From Leptidea sinapis (taxonomy: Eukaryota > Arthropoda > Insecta > Lepidoptera > Pieridae), in contig NC_066283.1 of NCBI RefSeq assembly GCF_905404315.1, forward strand, positions 1,612,001-1,676,000: a stretch of 64,000 nt of DNA. Reading direction: 5' to 3'. The position numbers and the translations under genes were made by a program. The notes under the pieces were generated by a model. That model had not been told where the DNA came from. It saw nothing but the letters and a program-made list of their open reading frames with translations, and ran no database searches. Positions 25,158 to 39,400 of this stretch are shown in pieces. How positions within the stretch are numbered: position 1 is the stretch's first letter; each line of letters begins with the position of its first letter.

Positions 25158-27428
25158 ACCAATTTTTAGTTGACAATTATTAGTAGTATACCAGAGAAAC
25201 ATGAACGCATCTGCCTGCACAGGATTTAGTATTTAAATCCACAGTTCCTGCTTGTGTGAAACAAAACTCTGCACAGATGCGATATTAATCATATTCGTGA
25301 AATCATTAAAATAATAATTTTAAGTGAACCAGTGTTTTATTCATGTTACCTAAGTGCAGTGTTTTGTTAAGGGAATTATTAATTTATGTAGTTATTAAAG
25401 TACTGATGTTGTTATTAGCCTTTTATTTATATATTAAGAACTTGTTTTAATAATTTACGTAATATTGCTTATGGCAAGGCCGAAGCAGCTTACACTTTAA
25501 CAAAAATGTGTGATCGCAATGCCCCTTATACCTACCTAATGAATGATCAAGTCTCTCTTTTATGCACAGTTATTAAAAGTACGAGTCGTGTAATCTCCAC
25601 ACTAAGTTACGTGCGCAGAGGTAAAAATTCGTCGGCGGCGGCGTAAACGACGTCGAAAAAAATGGCGGTCTGAACTCATTTAAAATTTCCACAAATTTGA
25701 AATGCCTTTATTGTTATAAAAATTACTAAAACAAATAGAACATTCTATTCTGTCGCTGGTTCACATAAAATCTATTTAGAAAAAGAGAATTTAAACACTA
25801 CGTCCTTTAGCTATAAGGTAGAGAAATAGGGGTAAGACGCTTGCCGTTCATTTCAGTATTGTAGTATATCTATATCGCTCGTAGAATAGTCCGGTGGATC
25901 GAACCCAGCAAAATACTTTCAAAACTTTCTTTTCGATGGAATCATCGCTTCTTTATTCAGATTCAGAAGAATGTATATCTGTTCCATTACAACTAAGTGT
26001 CGAGAAGACGATGTGTACCTACTCTGATTGAGTAGAGTTCGCCATCGTTTCGAGAGATGATGTTTGTATATTGTTAAATAAACGACACGACGCGTAAAGC
26101 TAGCCAGAAATCATACCCTGTCTAGTCCATGTAGCCGTAAATAGTTAAATACTTGTCGTCAATAGTTTGGAATCTGCAGTCGAGTAATCTCGCAGCTACT
26201 GTTAAATCTCGATGGTCTAACTTCGTCTACATAATCTAAATATTGCAATGGGCTCAAAACATCCAGTGAATTTCACTCTCAATGCTTTAAAATGACAATT
26301 CCGCGGGCCGTTTACGCCGATTTTTCTAGCCAGTCAGCGGCGTCGAGTCTTGATCGGTGTGGCGCGGCGCACACTTCCACTCCACACTACACGCCTCTTC
26401 AGTCTGCCAAATTGCAAAACGCCCTAGTGCTGTTTACACGTGGGTGGTATTGCTCTGTTAAGACTCATACCATGAGTAATTACATGGTTGGGACCTCTTA
26501 TCACTGAGGACACAACGAAAAAAAGATTATTTTTGATATTATAACCATTGAAGTTTAAAAGGAAATAGGGCTTAAAAAAATGCGTGAAAGATTTAAATTT
26601 CATTTCTTAAATATCCCAAGCCCTGCTGACAAAAACCATCTCTGAAACTTGTTTAGGCTATTACTGTTATTCGGGAACATAAATCTTATATGCGTCCTCC
26701 ACGCACGAAGAGCCACTGTCGACTGAAATCAGTAACTAATTAATGCGATTATGATTAATCTTTCCTAAATGCGTTTCTAAAATGGTATGATTCAGTCGTT
26801 CGGAAACCATACTAACTTCTGAATTTAGGAAGCTATGTATTTGAATGCGATTATACTTGTCTGAATTGAGTAAAGTCTAAATTTAGACGACTAAATTCAG
26901 TTAAATGTAATAAGCGCTAACACAATACAAACGAAATTTCTCAAGATTATTTTCTATGGCACTCCCGTCTCCTGAACGAGTGCTTAAATTCTCTTTGGCC
27001 TTTTGGCCACTTCCAAAGATTTTTTTTTGTTCTGTTCGTCCATCTGGACAGGCAAAGGGGTCAAAAGCCCATACAGCCAAACTGCCAAAGAGAATTTAAA
27101 CTGTTTACTCTCCTTTGCTGTAATTTTCAAAGAGAATACTCAATACACTATGTTCAGTAATTTTGTTATTATTTATTATATCTGAACGTAGGTAGTGTTT
27201 ACTGTTTAAATTAACTTTGGACAAACTCGTACAATTTACCGTTGTATGCTATTGTCCATTACGAAAATAATTATTCATTAACGTGTTTCTACTATCACCA
27301 AAAATGAGCATGAGAATGCAATGTAGGTATTTAATAAATTCTTAATATAACTAGAGTTATTTGTATGTATTTGTACCTCTAATATTTTTTGAAATCGTTA
27401 ACAACTTCAATTTTTTATACGTTTACAG
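25158..27428. other. COX5B-SNAPC1 intergenic region, likely holding the SNAPC1 promoter and first exon
   Basis: No clear frame is seen. The SNAPC1 start codon must lie here, because the first recognised exon begins with a one-base carried phase. A GC-rich block at about 26290-26470 could be promoter or 5' exon. Inverted copies of AAATTCTCTTTGGC (near 26985 and 27087) form a hairpin; the motif AGAGAATTTAAA recurs near 13103 and 25790. Confidence 0.35.
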
Positions 27429-30400
27429 ATAGAAGTTTCTTCAACAAATATTATATAGCAGACGGATTTAGCGAGGATTGTGAATTTTTAATTCAAAAAT
27501 GCACACAGTTAGAAACACTTACTTTTTACTCATTTAGTAGCATATGGAAGGAGCTAAATTTTAGCTGTCTTTATTGGTAATTAAAATTTATTTGTGTAAC
27601 TAGTCTTGTGAATTATGACCTTAAGCTGATGTACCAATACGTTTCAGGGGAAGATCTGGTAGTGCAGAAGTGGCAGAAGTATCGGAAGAGCTTATTTTTA
27701 TTGCCAAGAGATACATGATAGATTACACAGATGATTTTCAGGTATATCTCTTTTTTTTTTATGGAATAGTAGGATAAACGAGCGTATGGGTCACCTGTTG
27801 TTAAGTGATCACCGCCACCCACAATCTCTTGCAACACCAGAGGAATCACAGGAGCGTTGCCGGCCTTTAAGGAAGATGTACACGCTTTTTTTGAAGGTAC
27901 CCATGTTGTATCATCCCGGAAACACTGCACAAGGAAGCTCATTCCACAGCTTTGTAGTACGTGGAAGAAAGCTCCTTGATAACCGCACTGTGGAGGACCC
28001 TCACACATCCAGATGGTGAGGATGATATCCTAACTTATGGGTTGTTGTGCACAGGTGGAATTCGGCGGCTCTCTGTCACTTAGAAATAAAGAAAAGTAGG
28101 TAAACAGTTGTGGATGTGGCATATTTAGTTTAACTGAGTTGTTTGCACACCAAGATTCTTGAATGTTGTCAGTTTATCTTCCTACTCCATCCAGGTCTCG
28201 TTTTCTCAAAAAGATTACAGCATTTTCAGTCTGCTGCAGGTATCAGGATGTGAGGATGGAGTTAAGGGAATTTATGCCTTTACCTACACTCATAAGATTT
28301 TAAAATCTTATTGTGTGTTTATTGAGTGTCAAAATCTATCCAAGTACCACCCATTGGTAAAAATATGCCACAGACCTGAGAAGAACAGCCACACAAAACT
28401 TCAAGAAGCCTCTTTTTAATAAAATTCTGTTACAGTATAATTTATTCCCAGGGTTGTGGTGGAGGTATCATTTAGAAAGTCATTTTCATATTCCTCTTTA
28501 CTACATAAATGTTTTTAACAATTTATTTTCAATTTCTCAACACACTAATTTTATACATTTTCTAGGATCAAATCAAAAAATCCTACAATTGAATAGTAAA
28601 AGGATATACATAGACCAAAACAAGATAAGACTTAATCAAGTAGAATAGAATTATATCATAACAAGAATATATTAGAGGCTGGAGTTAATATGTTAATTTC
28701 TGTAAACTTTTCGCTTTATGATTCTTTAGAACCTAAGCTGTATATAAATATATTTACTAATAACATCAGCTGCATTGCTTTATAATAATATAACATAGAA
28801 CATAACAGTATACTAGTCCATATCTATGTCAGTTTATTGACTTATCCAATATAATGAATCTCTTGACCTCTGGTATTGCAGATGTCCAGGGGTTGCTGTT
28901 TTCCGCTTGCCATCAGGTGAGCCACTAATTGCCCCTATTATACAAAAATTGAAATCAAATTTAATTATTTGCATGAATTGTGATTACATAGTATTGAGCA
29001 CCCTGTCCCACAAAGCTAATAGGGAATGTCAGATCGAGGGGGTGTCTCCCTGGGTGGGAAACTGTCGCGACCCAAATGGGGACCCGAATAAAATCTGTCA
29101 CGCTAGGTCGCACCGAAAAGTGCGAGTGGGGAGCGGGGAAATAAATAAAAAATAAATTTATACCTATAGAATTCCTTTAAACATAGAAGCATTTATCAAC
29201 TAGATATGATTCAAATTTTTTTATGCATTTTAGTTGTATGCTAAAGAACTCCTTACATTTTAAAGCAAAGACAAACTTGTAAATTATTTATATTTAGAGT
29301 TATATGTTGAGTTTTGATATATAAATATAATATGTAAATGTGTTTACTACTGTTATAAGTATTGAAACACAATTTTGCAGAAAACCATAGCTGGTCTATT
29401 TGTAGTGTACGCCCTAGTCACTACGCAACCATACACAAACTTTGCATACTTTCGACTTGTTCCTGAAGATGTCGCTGCTATAAAGAAAATAGAAGCAATG
29501 GCCCGCGAACAGAACAGATTAGACGTGTTATATATATTGGGATCTCTGTTGGTTAAATACACTTATTGTACTGCCGTGGAAAGAGACAGAGGGTTGGAGT
29601 CACAATATAGAAAGTATAGCGATGGTGAGTTGATTTCCTTAAATATATTTCGATATCAGAATGAAGTGGTTAAGAAAGTTCACCCCGAATGTGTAAATGA
29701 TGTTGATAAAGGATGAGTGACGATAGCAGCTTATACTAATATACATTGCTCCTGGACTTCTTTACAAGTGGGAGGATTCTTTGGACAGGATGCCACAGTG
29801 GTGCCTTTGTCTACTGTGCAAGCATGAATATATTTCTGTTTGAAGGAAAGCACAGCTAGTGAAATTTGTGGGTGAACAAGACTTTACGTACCGGGAAACT
29901 CTGAACGGCGCTGTGTTCTGAAAATGTGTATTATTTTACCTGTAGCAATAGATTGCTTATAATTTGGATGATTTGAGTGAATGTATCACAAAGCCATTGA
30001 AATAATCTATAAGACTATGCAATATATGCAACACACACTTATTTGTGGTGTATCTAAAAAATCTAATGCCCTGGGGTACTGCCGATTTGGGAAGGTTAAC
30101 ATAGACAGTTTCAAAACGCCAGCTAAATTAGAATTTTGGGTTTTATCAAGAATACTGGTTGGTACATTGTAATTATCACACACCATCAGGTTACTTTGTT
30201 AATCTAATTCCCTTTTTCTCATTAAAAATACATAGTTTTCACAGTGAAACAAGTGCAAGGCACCAGAGTGGCACAAGTCTGGTGGCAGTACCTACTGTTT
30301 CAGTTAACCTGGACTATCACTATGTTCTTGATATCAGTTTGACTATAATGATAATAAAGGCTATGAGAACAACAGTGGCCTACATTCTTAGAAATTATAT

Positions 30401-33400
30401 ACAGGCCGCCCGTCGACTATAAATTGCGGTTACGGCGTCTAGCAAAATATAACGATGGCTCGTTAAACCAATTAATATGGACTTAAAACTTGAGAGAAAC
30501 TGGATCGGTTAGAAATGAGTTTCGTCCTGAAGCTTCAACGTCAGTTATTACTCCTTAAAACGCAGAACTTGTGTGAAGGGAATATTTGCAAAACCCGCAA
30601 GTCTGTCGGGAAGATTGCAGCATCAACGGGTGTGAAAAAGACGTCAGATCATAAAATTATTCGAACACAACAGAACCATCCGTACAAGCTCCAAATCACC
30701 CAAAAGTTGAAAGCAGATGAAAAAGAAGACAGCATAAAAAGGCAGAATTATGCTAGAGTCTTTCTGGAACGATTTTCTACGCCTACCCGTTTATGCAACA
30801 TCTTTTTTAGTGACGAGGCGCATTTCCATATTGGCGTACCCGCGGCACATAGAATATTGGAATGCAAACAATCCAAAACAATTCATGTTCATGTTAAACC
30901 CCTGCACAGCGCAATGACCACATTTTGGTGCGCCATGTTAGTTACAAGAACGGGATCCATCTTCAGCAGGATGGGGCCACGGCACATTCTGCAAGGGACT
31001 CAATGGCAAAAGTGAGAGAGCTTTTTTCCGGAAAATTAATAAGTCGACTTGGCCACATAGCCTTGCCCCCCAATCTGAGTCCTTGTGACTTTTTCCTATG
31101 GGGATATTTAATGTCTCACGTATACAACAATTCGCCATCAACTATACATGCCCTACCAGCAAATACTACCCGAGGTTGTGGCGTTCAATCCTGAATTTTG
31201 CAAGCGAACACGAGTTTTTTCCTTCATGGAAAGATTGCAAGAATGTTTGCAGCTAGAAGGCCGCCATTTAATTGGAGTTATTTTTAAATGAAATCCGCGT
31301 TATTTTGGTGTAAGATAGTAAATAAATGACTTTGATGGTAGAGTCATGGTTTAATTGATTTTATTTTTATAAGTATAAAATCTGCCGGCGGACAACCTGT
31401 ACTTAATATTCTCATGGCGTAATATGTGACTATATTTTGTATTATAATTCTGCTTCAATCAACATAGCAACTCGACGATTTCGACTAGATTCGGTTCGGT
31501 GAAAAATACCAAAAATACATTGCAAAGAATAACAGCTCATTTGAGATGCAAGTTCCGTTTTGTGTTTAAATATGGTCGAAAGGTCTGAGTTTATTATTAT
31601 CATTACATCATAATAAATAAAAAACTTTTATTTGGAACAATTTAACAAAGATAATACAAACAAGTAAAAACTATGATAGCTGCAAAAGTATAAACTGCAG
31701 CGTAGCTAACATCGCCCTTCTCCGAATACAATAAGGAATGTTCCATGTTCCAATGTTCCATGCACAAAGATCTAAATAGTAAACAGAGTACGGTAATTGA
31801 TAACAAGACATTACAAAATAGTACAGGACATGTGATTTGAAATATATACATTATTATTATATTATGTGTTTAGTTTTGGGTGAAGTGTGTGGGTGAGTGT
31901 TAGAGATATGTATATAGTGATTGTGAAGTTAGTTTCATTTGTGCTGTGTGTGGTTTTCTTAGGTGTGTGAGGGAGTGATAAATATTTTACACATCCACAA
32001 GTTTCTCTGCATCTTCATAATCTAGTGTTTTTAACCAGGAGTCAAGTTTCGCTTTACATTTCCTCTTGGTCAGTGGGTAGATGTTTAAGCTTTTGTCGAT
32101 TTTGTTATAAATTTTAGAGCTTATGTGCTTGTAATGGCGACTTGCAGCTATGGTTCTACGTGAATCAATGTTACAAAAACCAAAATAACCATTAAGTAGT
32201 GAAATTATCATATAAAAGTTATTAATTTGATTCTCACTGTGTTAACAATACATGTCTCAGCAGGTTTTATTAATGTGCTTACTTTGACATTTAAAACTTA
32301 AGGTAACACTTTTAATATTTTCAGGGTCATTTGCCCGTGACGGTATAAGTTTCCGTGGTGTCCTTAATAGAAAAGGTGAAGAGGTTGAATTGATTAAAGA
32401 TCTGGGTGTCATATGCAAGCGGTATGCACGTGCGAGGGACGCTGCTATGGGTTAGTTCCACAAATCTTTTATTCTAGAAAAATATTTGTAGAAAGTAATA
32501 AAAAAAGCTGTTATAAGAAGTCTGTTGAGCCTTCTTTAATTAAATTAATGTATTGTATATTCGTGGACAATCCGTTTTGTCTCTCTTATCAACGACCAGT
32601 TTACATCTCATCAAAAATAAGGTATAATGAGAATTTTTATGTTTCAAAGTGAAGTTTCAATGAACCAGTGAGAGGCTCCTTTGCACAGGAAGCCGGCTAG
32701 ATTATGGGTACCACATGGGTACGGCGCCTGATTCTGCCGTGAAGCAGTAATGTGTGAACGTTACTGTGTTTCGGTCTGAAGGGCGCCGTAGCTAGTAAAA
32801 TTACTGGGCAAATGAGACTTAACATCTTATGTCTCAAGGTGATGAGCGCAATTGTAGTGCCGCTCAGAATTTTTGTGTTTTTCAAGAACCTGAGTGGCAC
32901 TACATTGCAATGGGTAGGGCGTATCAATTACCATTAGCTGAACGTGCTGCTCGTCTCTTCCCTTATTTTCATAAAAAAAAGAACGTAGTTGCGATGCTGC
33001 TTCAAACCTTGGGGTCAATCAAGAATCCCTTGCTTCAGTGTGCAGTACAGAGTATCACTCACATACATAAGTATGATGAACAACCTGCTCGTCAAGTCGC
33101 CTATGTACGGCACACGGTCTCGAAACTGGATAAACCATCATTTCTGCTTCCTCACTGAGTACAGGTCATTGTCAACAGATATTGCTCGAACCTGAAGCTC
33201 TGATTTTTCCTGAGGTTGCATGCTAATAAATAAATAAAAAATAAAATTAAAAAAGCCTTATATTCCTTACTAAATTAAATAATTTGTACATATTCCTTAA
33301 ATATTAATATATTATATACAAAATAAACTTATTTCTATAACTTTCAATTTAAAAATAATTTTTTATAGTAAGAACCGCTCGTTCTCAAAGCTGAAGGCCT

Positions 33401-36400
33401 CCTCTAGAGATTTCCAACTATCCCTGTTCCTTGAAGTCTCCATCCACTGTTCACCGGCCACTGGTATGATATCATCAGACCACAGGGTTGATGGTCGACC
33501 TCTACTTCTAGTGCCTTGTGGCCCTTTCCAACATGATATCTTGTGACTCCATCTATTGTCTGCAAGTTTAGCTACGAGACTTAAGTCATCCCATCGCCAC
33601 TTAAGTTTTCTACAGTGAGACAGAGCATCAATAACATTTGTCTTATTTCTTATAATTTTGTGAGATATTTTATGGTTTCTTTTAATTTTCAGGATGCTTC
33701 GCTCCATTCCTCTTTCACATGACCAAATTTTTGATTTAGGTTGCATGCTATTTGAGTAATTAAAAGCTCCTATATCATACCCAAGCTTTGTTATAAATTA
33801 AATAATACTTTACATTGTTATAAGATTTTTTTGTAAGTATTTGTTTAATACAGGCTGTTGAACTTTGTTTTAGGTGATGATGCGACACAGTTTAATAATC
33901 AAAAATATATAAACGAAAATTTTGCAACACAACTGAATGAAACTTTGCAAAACACTATCAAGGGAATAACCACAAATGATGGTAAATACTTATAATTGTA
34001 TTAAATATGTTTTGAGATGATTTTGGTCGTACAAGGGATGCTTTGAAGTCATAGGCCTTCTATCCAATTAGACACCTATATATTTGTGATGCAAAAATGA
34101 TTTAACCAACCAAGCACAGTGGGTGTGGGCTCATTGAACAGGAAATTATATAACATCTGTTTTCCTGAATGAAAGTGGATAAACTGCACATATTTATTGA
34201 GTTAATACATAAGCACATAAGTGAATTTGCGAGAAACTGTCTTAACCATAATGTTAACACCAGGAACAGACATAAGCTTATAATGGCTACTACTCGGCTA
34301 AGTCGAGTTAGCAAGTCTTTTTTGGGGCGATGTATATGCTTTTACAACAGGATCCCAGAAAATGTTCAAAACAAAAGTATTACGTTATTCAAAAGAATTG
34401 TTGAAAAACGTTAGTGTGGTAAAGGCTACAATAACATAAATGACTTTCTTAATGATACCACTGATTGGGAATGGAGCGACCGCCCTCAGGCTATTAAATA
34501 ATAAGTTTTTTTTTATTTATCGAAATACATATTAGTAGTAGGGATTCGCCGGTTCTGGCTCACAGTAGTAGGGATTCGCCGGTTCTGGCTCCTCGATTCT
34601 GGCTCACTTGCTCGTGATGCCTACTAAAAAAAAAAAAAAAAGAAGTTTGGTGTCAAACTGGTGGTTTTGATGTATTTCCGAGCGATTGCGCTGATCCGTT
34701 TTTCGATATCTCTTATAGTTTCAAAGTTAGCATTTTAAATTAAACAGATCCATAATCATTAATAATCACTGGTCATTTAGCTAATGATTGGTGAGCGACT
34801 CAATGTCTAAATTTCCATGAACATGATACAGGTAATTTACTAATTACCTCTATCACATTCGTTACTACGATTAAAAAGACAGTTTCTGTATTTATTATTT
34901 ATTTTTAAAACATGATTTAAATAAAGTATATAATAAAACATCATTGCAGATTGTATCATTTTCAAAATATTTGATGAAATCATTCAAACTCTTCTTATTA
35001 AACTTAAAGTATAGATACATTATGCAGTACTCGCCACACACTGCGGTATATTCATTCTGTACTCTTGCAGTATTGTAGTTATACATTCTGCAATTCCTTT
35101 GTAAAAACATCAGCTGGAATCCCTGAGGTGGACGACCATATGAATCGAAGTATTGTCCAATACCCTGCTCATCAATGTGTATTGCAACCCAGTGAGTGCC
35201 TGGCTTATTATCACTATCTAAATTGCTGACAATATAACAGGGCGTTACAACATATATCGGCAATCGGTTTGCCGCGTAAACATTATTTTTAATACTGGGA
35301 TCGATTTTGTTCAAATAATTCTGTATCTCGATTGTATTCATATTAGTTGAGAACAGGGTCTTGTCAGTTGCGAGGATTGAATAGTTATGTGGATCATAAT
35401 AACATAAGCACTCAATAAATAAGGCTTTAATGTATCTTATTCATGTATTTAAAACTTATATGGTTACAATAAAACAAAATATCATTACAAGCGATTCAAA
35501 TATAAATCTATGAACATTTGATGAAATTATATTTTCATCAATTTTATTATAATATAAAAGCTGATTGAAAACGAACTTTGTACCTACATACTTACGTAGT
35601 CATTAGTACAATCTGGAAATGTTGACTCCATTAAACTATCAATAATTGAACTTATCATTTAAGTGCCATTATGTTTCACCATAATAAAACAAAATATCAT
35701 TTTATATACATATTTTTATTATATAAATTTATAAGGTAATCTAGTATTTAATCAACATAAAAAATACACAAGGATACAAACGATTCAAACATTAATTATT
35801 ATATTCTAACTGCTGTAATCTACAGAAATATTACGATTTTTATCAATTTCAATAACATTATCGAATTCCGCATAAACAATACAGTTAATTGTTTGTGTAA
35901 GAGCTGATTCAAAACGAACTTCTAATCTTACACTACCATGTTTTATAAGATTCCAATGACTTGAAGAATTTGCTGATAAATCGGGTGTTAAGTCGAAGGC
36001 TAGCAAGCAAAACCCTTTGGCATATTGCTCTCTTGATACTCCATTGCATTCATTTAGGAAATGTATACCTGTTCCTGAGAATAACGTATGATAGACCGTA
36101 GTAAAAATATTACTGTCAAACGATGGCTGTAATGCTTTTGAAGGTATCTGTTGTCCATTTATGTATAAACAAAATGTATTAATATCATAATTTTCGAAAT
36201 TGAATGGGTTTTTTGTGAGACTACCATTAAAGGATGCATTATTCACAAAACCGACTATACACCTTTTGGGTATTTGACCAAGGAATATGTTATCAAGGGT
36301 TTTCCCCTGAATGCATGATGGTATAGTTAAAACTTTGACTTCTGCTCGCGTGATTGGATATTTTGCTGTGGTAGATGATAAAACTTTTTGATGTGCAAGT

Positions 36401-39400
36401 AGCACAGTTGGGTTGATTCGTGCTCTTCGAATAATAAGAGTTGCATCTGTAATAGACACTTTAAATTTATGGTCAGTTGATGAAGCCATGAGATTGAAAT
36501 TTTCTCTAGAACGAACTAACTTTACGCACATGTCAACGCCATTAATCAAAAATTTTTCTTGGTTGAATAAATCTCCATGTAAATGTCCTATCATTTCTAT
36601 TTCTTTGCTTTCACTAGCCAATTCTTGTCTTTTAATAAATCCTTTATTTTGTTCATCAGTTGCATCCATTTTTCCAGCTGTATCTTCATACCATAGACCA
36701 CAAGTGAGATGAGATTCTTTTGCAGCAGGTGCATAATTCAATAGAGTTTCAATATAAGCTCGATATGCATATGTATTATTCGGTGGCGATACAAGTTTTT
36801 GATTTAAATATACATCAAGTTGCTGAAAAGTGTATGTAACCAATTATTAACTGGGGCCACAACTGTCGGTACTGTCAGTTTTGTATAATCTTGATTCAAA
36901 ACTTTAGCTTTTATATGGAGTAAAGTATGGGATAAATCCACATAGTCATCACCTGCCCCAGGTACTTGAAATTCTATTGGCCCATCATCAGCAAGTGATG
37001 AAATGGGCTTATAATGAATCCATAGTCCACTTTCAATGCTAGTTTGAGTTGATGGTAATGCAAATAAATCCAATTCGGACTTAATGCATTCACAAGACTG
37101 ACTATGTAAAAATGACATATTTAATCAGTAAATATATCTTTGATTTGTTTTTGATTCAATTTTAATTTCTTAATAGCTTTCGCTTTCGCAGTCAATGATG
37201 GAATGATCGCAGAACGACGTTTTCGTTTTGTTATATACCCAGATCCAAACATGTTGATATTATCTATTTTAGCATCAGCTTTTCGTTTCAAATTTGAGCT
37301 GACTTCTTTTAGACGAGTTTTTATTGAATCTTCCATGGGGCGTGCATTAACCATATCTGATAATATACCTACACCGGTACTTAATGCTTCTTTACCAATA
37401 GTTCGAACACCACTAGACAGTAGTGGTAAAATAGATCTAAACAGCCCCCCAAGAAAACTTCCGATTCCATGACCTCTTTGATACGGTGCTCCTTTATAAA
37501 TAACTCCGATACCCGATCCGGCCTGGTGAGTATAATAGTGTTCATATGGACATGAAATATTATCACGTTTGTCGTACATTATAATTTTTGAAAGTGGAGT
37601 TTAATGCACACTGTTCCAAATTGGAATGGTATCTTTTGACCGGTGCTTGTTCTTATATCTATTTCAATTGTATCAAATTCTCTACGCATCACAGGTAGGT
37701 AATGGGGAGGAGAGAAAACGTGCATTTTGTACGCTCCATATATGTATTTTGAGGGATCCAATGGTATTATTCGTAAAAAGGGTGTCATAACATCTCCAAC
37801 GATTTGAGGCTCCACTATGTCACAATAAACAAATAATTGAGAGGGTAAACCCAAATGCAAATTAGCTGGACACTTTCCAAAATTTTTTTCAACGAGATTC
37901 CTGTTTGGTTCGAACCCTAGTTGAAGACATAATTTAGGTGATAGAGTTACAGATTTTATGGATTCATCCGTTATCGTAGCAACTACAATCCTTGAAACCT
38001 CATCGCACTTAAATTTAATTTTTTCTCGAGTGTTATTCAGTGCTATCAAAATATGATTTATGTTATCGTAATTTGTGGCTGGAATATGTGTCTTGTAATA
38101 AACATATGACGGTTTACTTTCATTGGGTACTTGCATCAACTTTGTTATATAAATAATGTTTTCATGTTCTTGAACGGTGAACATAGTGCATGGGTACTGA
38201 AATTCTACTACTCCAACCCTCCATTCACCTTCTAGTATTGTTGGTTTTGGCAGTTTCGTAGAAAATAATGTTGTTGTATTATCAGGAAAATAATCCATAG
38301 AACTATTGCTTAGTAAAGTTAAATAAAAACTATCTTTATTCATATTTTTTTCAAAGTAGAAGCTAATATCCAGCTATTAAATTTATTTGGATAACCTCTC
38401 CACTTCACCAACAATTCTTTTCTGTTACCGGTATATCGAGAGCGTATTATTTTATCTATTTTGTATTTAGTAGTGGGGTCGAATATGATTTTTTGTAACT
38501 CTTTTTCATAAAAAGTACCAACTATCTCTTCGCCTTCTAAATCCTTTAAAGTAAATACTACAAACGGAGATCGGTGTATTATGGTAGATACGATGAATAT
38601 TTCGTCACTCCAATTTGATTCATATCCTTTTTGGAAAATATGTTTATGTTTTGTTATTCTAACATAATCTCCAACGTGAATTCTTGGATTCACCATACTA
38701 ATTGATGTTTTTATCTTACTTTCTCTATCATATAAATTTTGCCATACACTCATTATATTTGTATTATTAACATCACATGGACACATTTTTATACTAGAAT
38801 GAAAACTATGATTATATGAATGCACTAGATCTTGTAAAACATCAATGTATTTATGAGTATTTTTGTGTGTAAAATAGCGCCACATTTTCGTTTTAAGAGT
38901 TCTCCGAAATCTTTCGACAATACTTGCTTTAATATCTGGATTATTGGTTGTATAATAATTTATGTTTTTTAATTTAAAATATTTTTGTACATATTTGGAA
39001 ACAAATTCAGTTCCTTTGTCAGACTGTATATGTGTAGGTGTAGTATTAGCTTCAGCAAAAATACTTTCAAAGCATTCCTTAACTGTTTCAGAGTTTTTCT
39101 TTTTCATTGCTCGAACATACGCATATTTACTAAAGACATCAATAACACAAAGTATGTATTTGAAACCATCATTATATTCAGAATAAGATCTCATATCACT
39201 TAAATCGGCCTGCCATAACTCATTAATATTAGACAAAATATATCTGTTACGAGAAAATTTTCTTTGAACAGGTTTATGTAATGTATATGTTTCTTGTGAT
39301 TGTAACCACTTTAAGACACTATTTCTGTCCATTTTACCCTTCATTGCTTTTGACAATTTATCAATAGTGCTGTAGCCAGCAGGATGTGACGCATCATAAT

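Noticed and set aside
28859..28919. Extra SNAPC1 exon (PGVAVFRLPSG before a GTGAGC donor)
   Set aside because: Exons 27648-27741 and 29381-29624 join in phase and align without a gap to the human protein; the segment matches a repeat end.
32989..33195. Plus-strand frame at 32829-33195 as a gene
   Set aside because: It runs out of a family-A repeat copy and has no independent coding signature.
36804..36843. Programmed ribosomal frameshift in the capsid gene
   Set aside because: No slippery heptamer or strong downstream structure is visible; a one-base loss explains it more simply.
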